A stretch of 64,000 bases of DNA from Amycolatopsis sp. DSM 110486 (GTDB lineage: Bacteria > Actinomycetota > Actinomycetes > Mycobacteriales > Pseudonocardiaceae), in NCBI RefSeq assembly GCF_019468465.1, contig NZ_CP080519.1, positions 10,161,001 through 10,225,000 of the forward strand, written 5' to 3'. The notes beneath the pieces are model-generated. The model was given only the letters and a program-made list of their open reading frames with translations. It searched no databases and was not told where the DNA came from. Positions 37,007 through 46,665 of the stretch are shown piece by piece. Within the stretch, counting starts at the first letter, position 1; the number at the start of each line of letters is the position of its first letter. Position numbers and translations under genes: made by a program.

Positions 37007-37541
37007 AGTACCGCTATGCGGTTGCGCCGCGACTTTGACCGAGTGCCCACCGTAATGAGGGACCCGGGTGTCGTCCGCGCACGTTGCCCGACATCGTCGC
37101 CAGCGCTCTCGCGATCATCACAAAGCAGCCGTCCGCGCTGCCTGTGACCGTGCGGCGGGACCGGGCGCGCGGCCGGCGGCGACCTGGTGGTGTGCGCCAT
37201 GAGGACTCGACAGAAGACAGGCTGATGCGGCTGCTCGCCGCGTGGCGCTGTGACGTCGACGCCCAGCCCCTCTCGGTGTCCCTGGACATTGCGGCGATGC
37301 GCCGCCGCGCGCGGGCAGGTCGCGTGCCACGACGCGCGCGATAGGTCGCAGGGCAGCTCGGCCTCCACCTGATGGATGGTGTGACCTGCACTTTTCCCGC
37401 GCGCAAGCAGGCTGCCGGAGTTACGCTCGCGCCCAGGCGCGCCGGTGTTACAGGTCCCGGCTGCCGGACCCGGGAGGCCAGGATGGCGACGTTATGCGAG
37501 CCGCGGCGGGCCGGCGAACCGGGCGTGGAGACCGGGTAGCC
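37007..37541. other. No gene recognised
   Basis: A plus-strand frame ending near 37344 contains EDRLMRLLAAWRCDVDAQPL, which resembles the tail of a sigma/anti-sigma regulator but is too short to assign. Confidence 0.35.
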
Positions 37542-38689
37542 ATGGCCGCGGTCCGGCCGCCGGTGCGGTTGCCGCTGGCGCAGTCCGCACGGGAGGTGCC
37601 GGTGTCGCGCCCGGGCTGGACGTGGGCGTACGAGACGAAGCTGGATGGGTGGCGCGCGGTCCTGTTCGCCGAGCTCGGGGTGCTGCAGTCGCGTCAGGAG
37701 AACAACCTGGCCGACCGCTTCCCCGAGATCGTGTGCGCGGGCGCCCAGTTGGGTGGCGTCGTGCTCGACGGCGAGCTCGTCGCGCTGCGGGACGGCCGGC
37801 TGGATTTCGGTGCGCTCACCTCGCGCCCCGCGGCGCGCGCGAAGGCGAGGGTGAGCATCTACTTCGCGGTGTTCGACGTGCTCACCACCGGACCTGAGGA
37901 CCACGCGCGGTCCAACCCGTACCGGGATCGGCGGGCTCGACTGGGGCAGCTGCTCGCCGGTGTCGCGCCGCCGCTGCAGCTGGTGCCGAGCACGACTGAC
38001 CGCGACGCTGCGATGGCGTGGATGCGGCCGGAGGCCAGCGATGTCGGGATCGAGGGGGTCGTGGCCAAGCTGCTCGACGCCCGCTACCGCCCCGGCCGGA
38101 CCGATGCGTGGGTGAAAGTGCGGCAGGTGACCGTCGTCGACGCCGTCGTCGTCGGCGTGGCCGGCAATCCCGAAGAGCCGAGCGAGGTCGTGGTCGCTCG
38201 CCGCGACACCGGTGGCGCGTGGCAGCAGATCGGGCTGTCCCTGCCCCTGGAGCCGCGGCTCGGCCAGCAGATCGGGGCGCGCGTCACCCTCACCGGCGAG
38301 CTCGCGGTCCGGTTAAACCTGCAGGTGTACTGCGGAATCCGCACACGCGACTCCAGCGCGCCCGCCGTGTACGCCAAACGCCTGGCGCGGCGGCTCGCGA
38401 AGGAAACGTCCGGCGAGGTGACCGCGGTGATGGCGAAGGCCCAGCGCAACGGCAAGGTGTTCATCGACTGGTCCCAAACAACCCAGCCAAGATCACGATC
38501 GCGCCCTACTCGCTACGCGGCCGCGCCCACCCCACCGCGTCCACGCCGATCACCGGGGACGAAGTCGGCACCTGCCGGCGCGCCGACCAACTGGCATTCA
38601 CCGCCGACGACGTCCTCGACCGCATCGACGACCTCAGCGACCTGTTCGCCGACGTGGACACCACCAGCCACCGACACCCGAGTGCTTGA
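37542..38689 (+). pseudogene. Chimera of ATP-dependent DNA ligase and LigD-type polymerase end, frameshifted
   Basis: ATG 37542 starts a ligase adenylation domain: motif I YETKLDGWRA, GVVLDGELVAL, motif III-like FAVFDVL, motif IV GIEGVVAK and motif V WVKVR, then a short OB-fold part. Near 38350 it changes into the end of a LigD primase-polymerase domain (VYAKRLARRLAKE, AKAQRNGKVFIDWSQ). One lost base at about 38475 then sends the rest to another frame (PAKITIAPYSLRGRAHPTAS). Both halves belong to bacterial NHEJ proteins, but the usual order and the rest of each domain are missing, so this is a rearranged relic. The ligase part alone could still be made. Confidence 0.75.
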
Positions 38690-38849
38690 GCTCATGCACT
38701 GCACCACAGGCGATGCCCAACGACCGAGCAGGACTTCAACCTCGCAAGATTTCCGTGATATTCGCGGCCGCCTGTCTGACGAGTTCACCCTCCTTCCGCA
38801 AAGCCTCGAGGGCGACCACCGTCGTGGCAAACTCTTCGAGCGGCTCGAC

Positions 38850-39128
38850 AACACCCTCGGCGCCCAGAACCTCTGCGCCGCTCAGGTAGACGCGTTCAGC
38901 GACCGGACCGAGCAGTACCGGCGCGTGTTCGCCACCCACGCCGCCGTCGCGCTCGTCGGCGCCCAGACCGAAGCGCAGCTGCACGTCGCCATCGAAAGCC
39001 GCGACGTCATCGGTATGGCCAAGGGAATCCTCATGCAGCGCCACGACATCGACGCAGTCCAGGCCTTTCGACTGCTCGTCGAATCGTCGCAGACCACCAA
39101 GGTGACACTGCACGACGTCGCCACCTGA
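38850..39128 (+). pseudogene. GAF-ANTAR RNA-binding regulator, C-terminal part
   Basis: The same frame as the ligase continues into LGAQNLCAAQVDAFSDRTEQ, the end of a GAF domain, then a complete ANTAR domain (ESRDVIGMAKGILMQRHDID, then AVQAFRLLVESSQTT). ANTAR proteins bind paired RNA hairpins to prevent termination. The N-terminal GAF part is gone and it has no start codon of its own. Confidence 0.75.
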
Positions 39129-39151
39129 CGCGCCAGGCAGACCGGGCAGCG

Positions 39152-40360
39152 TCAGACCGAATCCCGGGCGTCCGGCACCCCGGCGTAGTCGGGCAGCTCG
39201 ATGCCGTTGAGCGCGCGCTCCACCAGCGCCATGAGTGCCTCCATGTCGGGCTCCGGGGCCGGCTCGGCGTCCGGCCCGGGGACGTCGCGGCTGAGCGCGT
39301 GCAACCGGCCGATCTCCTGGTTGGCCTCGACGAACGAGCGCATCCGCCCCTCGTAGGCGGCGAACCCGGCCTTCGGGTCCCACCCGGCCGCGGCCAGCTC
39401 TCCGGCCAGGAGGTAGGCCCCGACCAAGGCCATCCCGGTGCCCTGCCCGGACAGCGGCGACGAGCTGAACGCCGCGTCTCCGAGAAGCCCCACCCGGCCG
39501 CTGGACCAGCGGTCCATCACCACCTGGGCGACCTGGTCGAGGTAGAAGTCCGGAGTGTCGTCCAGATGCGCGAGGATGCGCGGGGTCAACCAGCCGAAGC
39601 CGGCCATCCGCTCGCGCAGCAGGCGCTTCTGCGCTTCGATGTCACGGTAGTCGACGTCGAAGTCGGCCATGGAAAAGAAGAGCATGGCCATCGCCCGGGT
39701 GTCGTCCGGGAGGGGCCGCAGGCCGGCGGAGCGCCCGGGCTCCTGGTAGTCGATCACCCAGCGATCCACCCCGAACTCGTTGGGCACGCTGTAGAAAGCC
39801 AGCACCTGCCCGAGGTGGCGGACGAACCGCTCGCGCGGCCCGAAGACCATGTCTCGCAGCGCCGAGTGCAGCCCGTCCGCCCCGACCACCAGGTCGAAGC
39901 GCCGCCGTTCGCCGCCCGCGAAGACCACGTCGACGCCGTCCGCGTCCTGGTTTAGCTCGACGATCCGGTCGCCGAAGACGTACTCGACGCCGTCGCGAGT
40001 GTCGTCGTACAGCACCCGGGACAGGTCCCCGCGCAGGATCTCGATCTCCGAGATGTACCCGTCGCCGCCGTCGTCGTCCGCGCTGTGGGTCTGCAGCACG
40101 GTCCCGTCGACGTCCACCGTGTACGCGCCGGCCGTCTCCGTGCGGGCCGCTCGCACCGTCGCGTCCAGCCCCATCCGCCGGATGACCTCCCTGGTCACCC
40201 CGCGCGCGTCCACCGCCTGCCCGCCGGGACGCAGCCCGGGGGCCCGCTCCACCACGGTCACCTCCGCGCCCCGCCGGCGCAGCCAATGGGCCAGCGCCGG
40301 CCCCGCGATGCTCGCCCCCGCCACCAACACCTTGACACCGCTCACCGTGCCCCCACTCAC
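39152..40360 (-). CDS. FAD-dependent monooxygenase (PheA/TfdB-like)
   Basis: The 402-residue protein has the FAD dinucleotide motif VLVAGASIAGPALAHWL, the DG-type loop DLVVGADGLHSALRD and the second FAD motif GRVGLLGDAAFSSSPLSGQG. This group hydroxylates aromatic substrates, including antibiotics of the tetracycline and rifamycin types, but the substrate here is not evident. The start is GTG 40360; GTG 40345, with GGGGG just before it, is a good alternative. It stands alone, between the ANTAR and integrase remnants. Confidence 0.92.
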   Translation of the reverse strand: MSGGTVSGVKVLVAGASIAGPALAHWLRRRGAEVTVVERAPGLRPGGQAVDARGVTREVIRRMGLDATVRAARTETAGAYTVDVDGTVLQTHSADDDGGDGYISEIEILRGDLSRVLYDDTRDGVEYVFGDRIVELNQDADGVDVVFAGGERRRFDLVVGADGLHSALRDMVFGPRERFVRHLGQVLAFYSVPNEFGVDRWVIDYQEPGRSAGLRPLPDDTRAMAMLFFSMADFDVDYRDIEAQKRLLRERMAGFGWLTPRILAHLDDTPDFYLDQVAQVVMDRWSSGRVGLLGDAAFSSSPLSGQGTGMALVGAYLLAGELAAAGWDPKAGFAAYEGRMRSFVEANQEIGRLHALSRDVPGPDAEPAPEPDMEALMALVERALNGIELPDYAGVPDARDSV

Positions 40361-40489
40361 CCGTCCGAATCTCAGTCCGGATTGTACGGTCGCCGGTGGG
40401 TCCGTCCGGCGATTTCGGCTCGAAACCCGTGAGTTTCCCCGAGCCCGCCCTTGCCTGGATTCGATGCTTCACGACAAGGCGCGGCAAAA

Positions 40490-40665
40490 TAGGGCCAGCG
40501 CTGGGATCTTCCGCCCCAACCGCGCCCGTCGCGCGACCTCAGGGATCCCCGTCCTCGGTCGGCCACGTGCTGTGCGTGTGCCGGCCCTCATGGAAGGTGA
40601 ACGTCGGTGCAGCATCGCTTCCTGACCCGCTCTCATCGGCTATCCGGATCGTGAGTCGACGGCAT
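40490..40665 (-). pseudogene. Tyrosine recombinase fragment (second copy of the box-II region)
   Basis: The minus strand reads ADESGSGSDAAPTFTFHEGR then HTHSTWPTEDGDPEVARRA. The integrase remnant at 11.05-11.64 kb reads FTFHEGRHAHATWLTEDG, and the two DNA sequences match closely over about 90 bp. Only the box-II region survives. Confidence 0.75.
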
Positions 40666-41191
40666 TCGAGCGGAAGCTCCCCGGCGCGTGCCGACCGGAT
40701 GCCCGGGCGCGCCATGGCTTGTACACGCCGAGCGCCGCTGCGGCGAGGTACAGCGCGCAAGCGACGGCCGGAGCGATGACGAGTGTCGGGCCCGGCGCGT
40801 ACAGCGTCGCGAACAAGGGCCCGGGATCGGCGCCGGGCGCGGTCGCCGCCGCAGCCTGGGCCGCGCGAGGGCGCAAGGCGAACCAGGCCAAGGGGAGAGC
40901 GACGACGCTGACCACCAGTTTCACCGTGGCCCAGCGATCACGCCGGAAACGCCACGGGCCCGCACGCATCAGGAGCAGGCCGGAGCCGATCGAGGCGAGG
41001 CTCACGGGCACCAGGAGGGTGTCGAGCAGCAGCACCATCACGAGGTATGACGCGTGCCGTTCGGCAGGGTCGGCTGCCGCGTGCACGCCGAGAGCCAGCA
41101 GCACGAGGTCCAGTCCCAGCCAGCTCATCGAGGACACGAGGTGAGCCAGGAGCGCGATCCGCCGGGTTCTCCGGCTGAGTGTCGGGGTCAT
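40640..41191 (-). CDS. Integral membrane protein (DUF2269-like)
   Basis: The 183-residue product has four hydrophobic segments, with a conserved N-terminus RRIALLAHLVSSMSWLGLDL and RDRWATVKLVVSVVALPLAW. It resembles small four-helix DUF2269-type proteins of unknown function. ATG 41191 has no strong ribosome-binding site. Its last residues overlap the integrase fragment, so the native end may have been replaced. It sits just downstream of a two-component system on the same strand. Confidence 0.75.
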   Translation of the reverse strand: MTPTLSRRTRRIALLAHLVSSMSWLGLDLVLLALGVHAAADPAERHASYLVMVLLLDTLLVPVSLASIGSGLLLMRAGPWRFRRDRWATVKLVVSVVALPLAWFALRPRAAQAAAATAPGADPGPLFATLYAPGPTLVIAPAVACALYLAAAALGVYKPWRARASGRHAPGSFRSNAVDSRSG

Positions 41192-41270
41192 GCCGCCAGC
41201 GTGCGGAACCGGTGGGTCCCAGCGCGTCGGCGCGGAGGAGCGTTTCCCGGCACTCCCCCGGGAGTACCGA

Positions 41271-41957
41271 TCACTCGCCGATCCAGCCGGGGCGGACCAG
41301 CCCGGTCTCGTACGCGAGCACGACCAGTCCCGCCCGGTCTCGCACCGAGAGTTTGCCCATGATGTGAGAGACGTGGGTTTTCGCGGTCAGCGGGCTGACG
41401 AACAGCCGGGCGCCGATGTCCGCATTGGACAGTCCCGCTCCGGCAAGGGCCAGGACTTGGCGTTCCCGCTCGGTCAGCGCGGCGATCTCCGCTGCGGCCA
41501 CCGGAGCCGGCTTCGTCCGCGCGGCGTACTCGGCGATCAGCCGGCGGGTGACGCCGGGGGCGAGCAGGGCGTCCCCGGCCGCGGCGGCGCGGACGCCCCG
41601 CACGAGCTCGTCCGGTTCGCTGTTCTTCACCAGGAATCCGGCCGCGCCCCGCCGCAGCGCTTCGAACACGTACTCGTCGAGGTCGAACGTGGTGAGCATG
41701 ACGACGCGGGTCCCGCCGCACGTCGGGTCGGCGGCGATCCGCGCGGTCGCGGCCAGTCCGTCGAGGCCGGGCATGCGGATGTCCATCAGGACGACGTCGG
41801 GCCGCAACTCCCGCACGAGGGCGAGAGCGGTTTCGCCGTCGTCGGCTTCGCCCACCACGACGAGGTCCGGGCGGGTCTCCAGAAGCACTCGGATACCCGC
41901 GCGCACCAGTGCCTGGTCATCGGCGAGGACGACCCGGATCGCGCCCGGCGCGGTCAC
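41271..41957 (-). CDS. NarL/LuxR-family response regulator
   Basis: The 228-residue protein has a receiver domain with phosphoacceptor D59 (VVLMDIRMPG), the switch lysine in GFLVKNSEP, and a C-terminal LuxR helix-turn-helix (LTERERQVLALAGAGLSNAD, then FVSPLTAKTHVSHIM). It binds DNA as a phosphorylated dimer. Its GTG start overlaps the stop of the histidine kinase gene as GTGA, so they form a coupled pair. Confidence 0.94.
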   Translation of the reverse strand: MTAPGAIRVVLADDQALVRAGIRVLLETRPDLVVVGEADDGETALALVRELRPDVVLMDIRMPGLDGLAATARIAADPTCGGTRVVMLTTFDLDEYVFEALRRGAAGFLVKNSEPDELVRGVRAAAAGDALLAPGVTRRLIAEYAARTKPAPVAAAEIAALTERERQVLALAGAGLSNADIGARLFVSPLTAKTHVSHIMGKLSVRDRAGLVVLAYETGLVRPGWIGE

Positions 41958-43176
41958 GGGGCGCCGCCGATCGGCAGGACGGCGGCCACCCGGTAACCGC
42001 CTCCGGGTACCGGCCCAGTCGTGAGCATCCCGCCGAACGCTGTGGCGCGTTCCCGCATCCCGGGCAGCCCGTTGCCGCCTCCGGCCGTCCGGCTGCCGGG
42101 ACGTCCGCCGCCGTCGTCGGTGACAGTCAGCTCCAGCCGTCCTTCGGTGCAGGCCACGCGAAGCCCGACAGTCGCGCCCGCGCCGGCGTGCCGGATCGCG
42201 TTGGTGACCGCTTCTTGCGCGATCCGGTATGCGGCCTGGTCAACCGGAGCAGGCAGGACCGGCAGCGGGCCCGCGGTGTCAGTCGTGACGCGCAGCCCCG
42301 CCGCGCGCGCTCCGTCGAGCAGTTCGGCGAGGTCGCCGGGCTGGGAAAGCCGAGGGCTCGGACGGTACGGAGCGGCCCCGGCACCGGGCGAGCGGAGTGC
42401 GTCCAATGCTGCACGCAGCTCCCCGAGCGCGGAGTTGCCTGCGTCCTTGATCGCCGTCAGCGCCTGCTCGACGGCTCGCGAATCCCGCGGGAGCAGAGTG
42501 AGCCCGGCGTTGGCCTGAACCGTGATCAGGGCCAGCTGGTGAGCGAGAACGTCGTGCAGATCGCGCGCGATCCGCAGGCGTTCGTCCCCGGCGCGACGCA
42601 ATTCCTGCTCCTGGCGGGTCCGCGCCGCACCCGCCAGTTCGGCCTCCCGGGCGCGGCGCGCCTGCCGTCGCACCCGGACGAGTTCCGCGGCAACGGCCAG
42701 CACGAGGAACCACGCCGCCAAACCGCCCCCGACGCCACGCTCGGCGGGTCCCAGCCCGGCACCGGAACGAACACGGCCAGCACATACCCGGCGACGAGAA
42801 CCGCGTACGCGACCGGCCTGCTGCCGAGCACCACCGCGGCGGCGAACGTGACGATCAGCGGCAGGAACACCGGTGCGGGGGCCACGCCCGACGCCAGATC
42901 CGCCGCATACGCAGCGAATCCGATCACCACGGCGAGCGTCGGCCGCACCCGCCACCACGCCACGGCCGCACCGGCCGCCGCGGCCGTCACGCACCCCACG
43001 GCCCACGGCCCGCTTTGAAACGCGGCCGCCACTCCCGCCGCAGCCGCGGCGAAAGCCAAGCCGAGCAGCGGGTTACCGCCGCCCGGCAGACGGCGGTGCC
43101 CGGCGATTCCACGGCGAGGTGCCACCCGGCCATCGTCCGCGCGTCGCCGCGCTGACGCGTCCGCCTGGAAGCGCAT
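41954..43176 (-). pseudogene. Sensor histidine kinase (HPK7 type), one-base frameshift between membrane part and core
   Basis: The membrane part (LLGLAFAAAAAGVAAAF, LAVVIGFAAYAADLASG, VAYAVLVAGYVLAVFVPVPG) is in the frame from ATG 43176. The kinase core is in another frame: LAAWFLVLAVAAELVRVRRQ, the phosphorylated histidine in RIARDLHDVLAHQLALITVQ, and the ATP site VTDDGGGRPG. The change falls in or next to a G-rich run at about 42735-42755, so a sequencing error is quite possible. If corrected, it is an intact kinase of about 407 residues partnered with the response regulator. Confidence 0.85.
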
Positions 43177-43273
43177 TTCCCGCTACGCCCCTGGACGTAC
43201 TCCCGGGGGAGCAGCCGGAGATACGCCTGTGACGCGACGCGGACCAGCCGCGGATCACCGCATGATGCCCGCC

Positions 43274-44875
43274 ATGACCACTTTTCGAAGGATGTTCCGC
43301 GCAGGGCTCGGGGTAACCGCGGCAGCAGCGCTGCTCGCCTGCCTGCCCGGCTCGGCCTCGGGCGAGGCGGCCGGGCCCGATCTGGTGCAGGTCCACGACG
43401 GACAGCTGCGCGGCGTCGTCGCCGGCGAGCATCGGACGTTCGCCGGGATTCCGTACGCCGCGCCCCCGGTGGGCGACCGGCGATGGCGTGTGCCCGCACC
43501 GGTCCCGCACTGGCACGGGGTCCGGGCGGCCACCGCCCCGGGCAACCGCTGCCCGCAACCCGGCTCCGATCCGGCAGGCGGGCCGACAGTCATCGGCTAC
43601 GAGGACTGCCTGTATCTGAACGTCACGACGCCCGTCATGTCCGGGAACCCGCGCCTGCCCGTCCTCGTCTGGCTTCCCGGCGGCGGATTCGTCAACGGCG
43701 CGGGCAGCGACTACGACCCGTCCCGGCTGGCCGTCACCGGCGACGTTGTGGTCGTCACCGTGAACTACCGGCTCGGAGCGCTGGGATTCCTCGACGAACC
43801 CGCGCTCCACGACACCTGGGCAGGCAATTACGGGCTCGCCGACCAGCAAGCCGCATTGCGCTGGGTCCGGGAGAACATCCAGGCCTTCGGCGGTGACGCC
43901 CACAACGTCACGCTCGCCGGCCAGTCCGCGGGTGCGTTCAGCGTCTGTGCCCAGCTCGCCGCGCCCGCAGCACAAGGGCTGTTCGACAAGGCGATCGTGC
44001 AGAGTGGACCGTGCGGCAACAGCTTCGTGTCGCAGCCGGACGCACAACGACGCGGCGGGCGCACCGCGGCGCGCCTCGGCTGTGCCGCACCCGCCGACGT
44101 CGCGGCCTGCCTGCGCGCCATTCCCGCAGCCGACCTGATCGGGCTGGACACCGACGACGCCTTCCGTGCGACCAACCGGCTCCGCGACATGCCCTGGAGC
44201 CCCGTAGCCGGCAGCCCGGCACTCCCCCGGCAGCCGCTCGACGCACTCCGCGACGGCTTTGCCGCGGGCATTCCGATCATCCAAGGCACCAACCGCGACG
44301 AAATGCGCCCGTTCGTCGCGCTCGACAACGACGCCCGCGGAAAACCCGTGACCGCTGCGGGCTATGCGGCCGCGCTGGGGGAGCTCTTCGGCCCCGACAC
44401 CGACCGGGTGCTCGCGGAGTACCCGGCTGACCGGTTCTCGACGCCCGGAATCGCACTGGCCACCGCGCTGACCGGCCGCGGAGCAAAACTCGGCGCGTGC
44501 CCCGCGGCCCTCGCCGATCAGGCAGCCGCCCGGTACGCGCACGTCTACGCCTACGAATTCGCACAGGACGACGGCCAGCACATCCTCGACTTCCCCATGG
44601 GCGCCGCGCACAGCGCCGAACTGCCCTACCTGTTCGACGGAACTTTCGCCGGACCGCCCGCGGCCCCGCCGGACGCCGGGCAAATCTCCTTGTCCCACCA
44701 GCTGATCGGGTACTGGGCCGCCTTCGCCAGAACCGGCGACCCCAACGCCGACGGCGCCCCGCGGTGGCCGCGCTACCAGCCGACCACCATGCCGTCCTTC
44801 ACCGCCGCCGGCACCCAGCAGATCGACTTCTCAACCGAACACCACTGCCCGTTCTGGCAGACCGTCCGACGGTAG
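43274..44875 (+). CDS. Secreted carboxylesterase, type B
   Basis: The 533-residue protein has a signal peptide (RAGLGVTAAAALLACLPGSA), the EDCLYLNV signature, an oxyanion loop LPGGGFVNGAG and the nucleophile serine in TLAGQSAGAFS. The acid and histidine are expected in GTNRDEMR and GAAHSAELPYLF. Type B esterases cleave a wide range of esters outside the cell. ATG 43274 places the basic n-region directly before the signal core; upstream ATGs at 43262 and 43265 are alternatives. A strong terminator lies 95 bp downstream. Confidence 0.92.
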   Translation: MTTFRRMFRAGLGVTAAAALLACLPGSASGEAAGPDLVQVHDGQLRGVVAGEHRTFAGIPYAAPPVGDRRWRVPAPVPHWHGVRAATAPGNRCPQPGSDPAGGPTVIGYEDCLYLNVTTPVMSGNPRLPVLVWLPGGGFVNGAGSDYDPSRLAVTGDVVVVTVNYRLGALGFLDEPALHDTWAGNYGLADQQAALRWVRENIQAFGGDAHNVTLAGQSAGAFSVCAQLAAPAAQGLFDKAIVQSGPCGNSFVSQPDAQRRGGRTAARLGCAAPADVAACLRAIPAADLIGLDTDDAFRATNRLRDMPWSPVAGSPALPRQPLDALRDGFAAGIPIIQGTNRDEMRPFVALDNDARGKPVTAAGYAAALGELFGPDTDRVLAEYPADRFSTPGIALATALTGRGAKLGACPAALADQAAARYAHVYAYEFAQDDGQHILDFPMGAAHSAELPYLFDGTFAGPPAAPPDAGQISLSHQLIGYWAAFARTGDPNADGAPRWPRYQPTTMPSFTAAGTQQIDFSTEHHCPFWQTVRR

Positions 44876-44969
44876 CGCTCGCACCATCCGAGGAGACGAG
44901 AGAATGTTTCCCGACTCGGTACCAGATCACAAAAAAAGGTGAGGCAGAAGCTACCGGCGGGCGATCAGC

Positions 44970-45002
44970 GCGCGGCGTCACGACGGACGCCGCGCCGTTT
45001 TT
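44970..45002 (+). terminator. Rho-independent terminator
   Basis: GCGCGGCGTC and GACGCCGCGC form a perfect 10-bp stem with a 6-base loop, followed by CGTTTTT. It lies downstream of the carboxylesterase gene. Confidence 0.9.
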
Positions 45003-45456
45003 GCCCCAGCAGAGTGGGAAGGGGCGAGAGAGATCAGGAAGAAGACCACATAGGACACTACGGCCAGCCCGCTCGTACGGGCGCGTAATTCCGGGGTGAC
45101 GGGCATGGGCTCCAGACCCACCCAAAGATCATCGAGAGGTCGACAAGTGCGGTGCCGGTGCACACACCGAAGTCGATCTCATCGGGTCGATGCAGGTCCA
45201 CCGCCGCCCCTCGGGTCGGCAACCACTTCGACAGCCGTGCCCGGCTTGTCGCCGCTCAATGATCGGTACTGACTTTATGTTTCTTCGCAGGTCAGAGCCG
45301 CATCGAGGGCGCGACGGTGAACATCAGCAAGTCCAGAACAGGCTGTTCAGCGTTCCCTCGGCCGCCGACAGACCACACGCGCCGACACTGCCCTGACCAC
45401 GAATATCGAGCACCACGCACACCCACCCCACCCCCCGCACACCTACCTGGGTTGAG
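45003..45456. other. No gene recognised
   Basis: Both strands have only short open frames without family motifs. Confidence 0.5.
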
Positions 45457-45540
45457 CCGATGCTCGCCAAGCCCGATGGCGGCCGGCTCCCCGTCGGCTC
45501 GAGGTGGGCCCACGAGCACAAACTCGACGGCTACGGCCGC
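45457..45540 (+). pseudogene. DNA ligase N-terminal fragment
   Basis: The frame reads PMLAKPDGGRLPVGSRWAHE then HKLDGYG, the start of an ATP-dependent DNA ligase (PMLA...G..WAYE.K.DGYR) with motif I degraded. It ends after about 28 recognisable residues. It differs from the ligase piece at 37.5 kb. Confidence 0.7.
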
Positions 45541-45689
45541 GGTCCCGGCACGATCAGCCACCCACTGATCAAACGATCTGCCGAACCTGGCGTGGCAGCA
45601 ACCATGTCCGCCCTCGAACTACACACTCCACAATAGACCGTATGTGCTGGCCCGCAACAGTATCCCGCCACTGGCGACACTCAGCCCCC

Positions 45690-45830
45690 TGATCGGCGAG
45701 GTGATCCGGGCCGGCAAGACCACAGCGGTGCGCTACGAACGGGACCGACCTGGCGAGCCGGCCCCGCATGGAGGTCAAGAAGACCGGCCGCATTCCCGAC
45801 GGCGGCGGCACTCGAACACCACGGCGTACA
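45690..45830 (+). mobile_element. IS481-family transposase fragment
   Basis: VRYERDRPGEP and, after a one-base shift, MEVKKTGRIPDGGGTR match the block RYERDRPGELVHVDVKKLGRIPDGGG of IS481-type transposases. No terminal repeats or other parts were found. Confidence 0.75.
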
Positions 45831-46068
45831 GGTGCCCTCACCACGGCGCTGTACGCGCGCAGCAGACGACTGAGGAGGGCCTCGACAGGGCTGCCCAGAC
45901 TTCGGTTGTCATCTGGGGCACTTTCGAGGCGGCTGAGTCATCTGGACCACTGCACGACGACAAAAGGACGTTAAGGACCTCGGCCGCCTCCGCGTCGGCC
46001 TTGACTCGTTGCTGGCGCGGGCATTTCATCACTCCCGGCGGCAACGCGGACGGTAGTTGGGCACGTGA

Positions 46069-46085
46069 GCGGAGAACTTCTCCGC
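46069..46085. promoter_or_regulatory. Perfect inverted repeat upstream of the YbaB gene
   Basis: GCGGAGAAcTTCTCCGC has 8-bp arms around one base, 58 bp before the YbaB start and followed by TTTCGT. It may be an operator or a terminator for transcripts from upstream. Confidence 0.5.
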
Positions 46086-46143
46086 TTTCGTGACAGCGTC
46101 CGGTTGCGTGCTGTCGACAGCGCGGTGTATTTGAAGGAGCAAG

Positions 46144-46665
46144 GTGGAGCCGAATCTGAGGTCCGGCGAGGATCTCCAGTACTATCTCGAACGACAAGCC
46201 AGTCAAATGCAGGAACGGGCATCCGCGTTACATGAAGCTTTCGCTGCGGCCGCCGCGACCGTGACTTCACGGGACGGCGCGGTCACGGTGACACTGGCGC
46301 CGAACGGTGCGCTGCGCAACATCCGACTCGGCAGGCGCGCGTGCGAGCTCGGGGAGGCCCGGTTGACGGCGGCGATCATGGAGACCGTGCGCCAGGCGCA
46401 GAGCCAGACCGCGCGCGCAGTCACGAACTCGGTGGAGTCCATCCTCGGTGGCGGCCAAGCGGTCGAGATGATGAAGAGTTTCCTCCCGCCGGAACCGGCG
46501 GCCTACGACGAGGTAGACCAGAACAAGTTCGTCGAGAACCCCGAGCCGGACCAAGCTCCCCCGCCGCCGAAGCCGCCCACGAACCCGCCGCCGGCGTCGA
46601 GGCCCGCACCGCGACGCCGCCCTGCCCGCGACGACACAGATGACGATGAGGTGGACCCGTGGTGA
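46144..46665 (+). CDS. YbaB/EbfC-family nucleoid-associated-like protein
   Basis: The 173-residue protein has a YbaB/EbfC-type core (residues about 10-115: VTSRDGAVTVTLAPNGALRN, AIMETVRQAQSQTARAV) and a disordered proline-rich acidic tail (PPPPKPPTNPPPASRPAPRR). YbaB-like proteins with such tails are common beside EspC/WXG-type secretion substrates in Pseudonocardiaceae. AAGGAG precedes GTG 46144. Its TGA overlaps the next GTG as GTGA. The role in the cassette is unknown. Confidence 0.9.
   Translation: MEPNLRSGEDLQYYLERQASQMQERASALHEAFAAAAATVTSRDGAVTVTLAPNGALRNIRLGRRACELGEARLTAAIMETVRQAQSQTARAVTNSVESILGGGQAVEMMKSFLPPEPAAYDEVDQNKFVENPEPDQAPPPPKPPTNPPPASRPAPRRRPARDDTDDDEVDPW

Noticed and set aside
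37494..39128. A single 544-residue ligase-ANTAR fusion protein
   Set aside because: The middle part is clearly out of frame with respect to the LigD polymerase end, and the joins lie inside domains, so it is a relic and not a designed fusion.
45690..45830. Complete IS481 insertion sequence
   Set aside because: Only one conserved block was found, split by a frameshift, with no terminal inverted repeats or target duplication.
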